DNA from: Methanothermococcus okinawensis
Lineage (GTDB): Archaea; AGJL01; Methanococci; Methanococcales; Methanococcaceae
Direction of reading: 5' to 3'
DNA length: 36,478 nt
Assembly (NCBI GenBank): GCA_015662355.1
Contig: DQUI01000027.1
Location: 1-36,478 of the forward strand
Below are positions 35,629-36,478 of the stretch, piece after piece. A program made the translations under genes and the position numbers. Below the pieces are notes generated by a model. That model was not told where the DNA came from. It made no database searches and saw nothing but the letters and a program-made list of their open reading frames with translations. Numbering within the stretch: the stretch's first letter is position 1; each line of letters starts with the position of its first letter.

Positions 35629-36478
35629 ATGGATGCAGAAAAGAGATTATTCCTAAAGGCATTAATGGAGAAATTTGAAGAGGATCCAAAGAAGAAGTAC
35701 ACCAAGTACTACATCTATGGAGGATGGAAGCAGTCTAAGAGAAAGAGAGAGTTCGTAGAGTATGCAAAGCAGTACTTGGAGAAGAGAGGAGGTCTTCCAT
35801 TCTACAACCCAGATATTGGAGTCCCCCTGGGACAGAGAAAGTTGATGCCCTATAAACTCTCAGGTACAGACTATATAGTAGAGGGGGATGACTTACACTT
35901 TATGAACAACGCCGCCATGCAGCAGATGTGGGATGACATAAGGAGAACTGTTATAGTAGGTATGGACACAGCACATGCAGTACTTGAGAAGAGACTAGGG
36001 GTAGAGGTAACCCCAGAGACTATAAACGAGTATATGGAGGTAATCAACCACGCACTACCTGGAGGTGCAGTTGTCCAGGAGCACATGGTTGAGATACACC
36101 CTGGACTGGTATGGGACTCCTACGCCAAGATATTCACTGGAGACGACGATTTAGCAGATGAGATCGACAAGAAATTCCTTATAGACATTAACAAGCTGTT
36201 CCCAGAGGAGCAGGCAGAGCAGTTGAAGGCGGCAATAGGTAAAAAAACCTATCAGGTATCTAGGGTACCTACCTTGGCAGGTAGAGTATGTGACGGAGGT
36301 ACAATAGCAAGATGGAGTGCAATGCAGATAGGTATGTCCTTCATTACCACCTACAAACTATGTGCAGGGGAGGCTGCAATTGCAGACTTCGCCTACGCTG
36401 CAAAACATGCAGATGTTATCGTAATGGGTACAGCACTACCTGCAAGGAGGGCAAGAGGTCCAAATGAGCCAGGGGGAA
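35629..36478 (+). CDS. mcrA: Methyl-coenzyme M reductase, alpha subunit (partial)
   Basis: The first 283 residues are present; the gene runs off the right edge (full McrA is about 550). Residue numbers run three higher than in the Methanothermobacter marburgensis enzyme. Gln150 in [16 protein letters not shown] corresponds to the Gln that coordinates nickel of F430. His260 in AAKHADV corresponds to the N-methylated histidine. Arg274 in [12 protein letters not shown] corresponds to the 5-methylarginine made by Mmp10. These modifications are inferred by position. GAGGTGAGC precedes the ATG by four bases. Confidence 0.98.
   Translation, partial: MDAEKRLFLKALMEKFEEDPKKKYTKYYIYGGWKQSKRKREFVEYAKQYLEKRGGLPFYNPDIGVPLGQRKLMPYKLSGTDYIVEGDDLHFMNNAAMQQMWDDIRRTVIVGMDTAHAVLEKRLGVEVTPETINEYMEVINHALPGGAVVQEHMVEIHPGLVWDSYAKIFTGDDDLADEIDKKFLIDINKLFPEEQAEQLKAAIGKKTYQVSRVPTLAGRVCDGGTIARWSAMQIGMSFITTYKLCAGEAAIADFAYAAKHADVIVMGTALPARRARGPNEPGG

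Overview
The window looks like a chromosomal segment of a methanogenic archaeon of the order Methanococcales, probably a thermophile. The evidence is the mcrBDCGA operon at the right end with the McrA-modifying enzyme Mmp10 diverging from it. It also has genes for methanopterin (beta-RFAP synthase) and methanofuran (MfnB) biosynthesis, CoM/CoB-dependent fumarate reductase subunit B, archaeal ThrRS, PAN, aIF2-alpha, Nop10 and MBF1, and an archaeal-type selenocysteine tRNA. TATA-like boxes and GGTGA-type ribosome binding sites recur throughout. Genus cannot be fixed from the window alone.

Layout. 1-2300: tRNA-Arg(UCU), argJ, a small putative lipoprotein, and a decayed gene with a CxxC-x6-C tail. 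2302-7000: mptG, a DUF366 protein, mbf1 divergent from the proteasome ATPase PAN, and a phytoene-desaturase-like flavoprotein. 7030-7530: a wrecked IS200/IS605-type TnpB gene whose middle part is inverted. 7576-10330 (minus strand): tRNA-Sec, then a DUF2226 protein, a BioB-like radical SAM enzyme and an overlapping LarE/ExsB-type PP-loop sulfur transferase. 10401-14710: tfrB, then a minus-strand run of DUF356, Nif3-like, HemK-like methylase, PUA protein and fumarase beta subunit. 14782-18188: aIF2-alpha, the short nop10, a DUF530-like protein and cbiB. 18173-24928: bioW, a TIM-barrel protein, a large zinc-finger/S1/OB/DHH RecJ-like protein, a PRMT-like methyltransferase, an ATP-grasp protein that appears to start at ATT, nadX and a PRC-barrel protein. 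24951-25015: a complete C/D box sRNA between the PRC gene and guaB. 25022-30604: guaB, thrS, ribL, a UPF0173 hydrolase, tRNA-Arg(GCG) and mfnB. 30652-30792: a C-terminal gene remnant. 30817-36478: mmp10 facing away from mcrBDCGA; mcrA runs off the right edge.

How the genes fit together. Several steps of methanogenic coenzyme supply and use lie here: methanopterin, methanofuran, cobalamin (CbiB), biotin (BioW, BioB), CoM/CoB turnover through fumarate reductase, and methyl-coenzyme M reductase. Mmp10 is a B12-dependent radical SAM enzyme. Its target arginine (Arg274 of McrA here) lies inside the window, so writer and substrate face each other across about 200 bases.

The most interesting unexplained unit is the tRNA-Sec / DUF2226 / BioB-like / LarE-like cluster. 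The BioB-like protein has Ser where classical BioB has a cluster-binding Cys. It is overlapped by a three-cysteine LarE-type enzyme that could supply sulfur. The second new item is the C/D box sRNA with two 12-nt guides.
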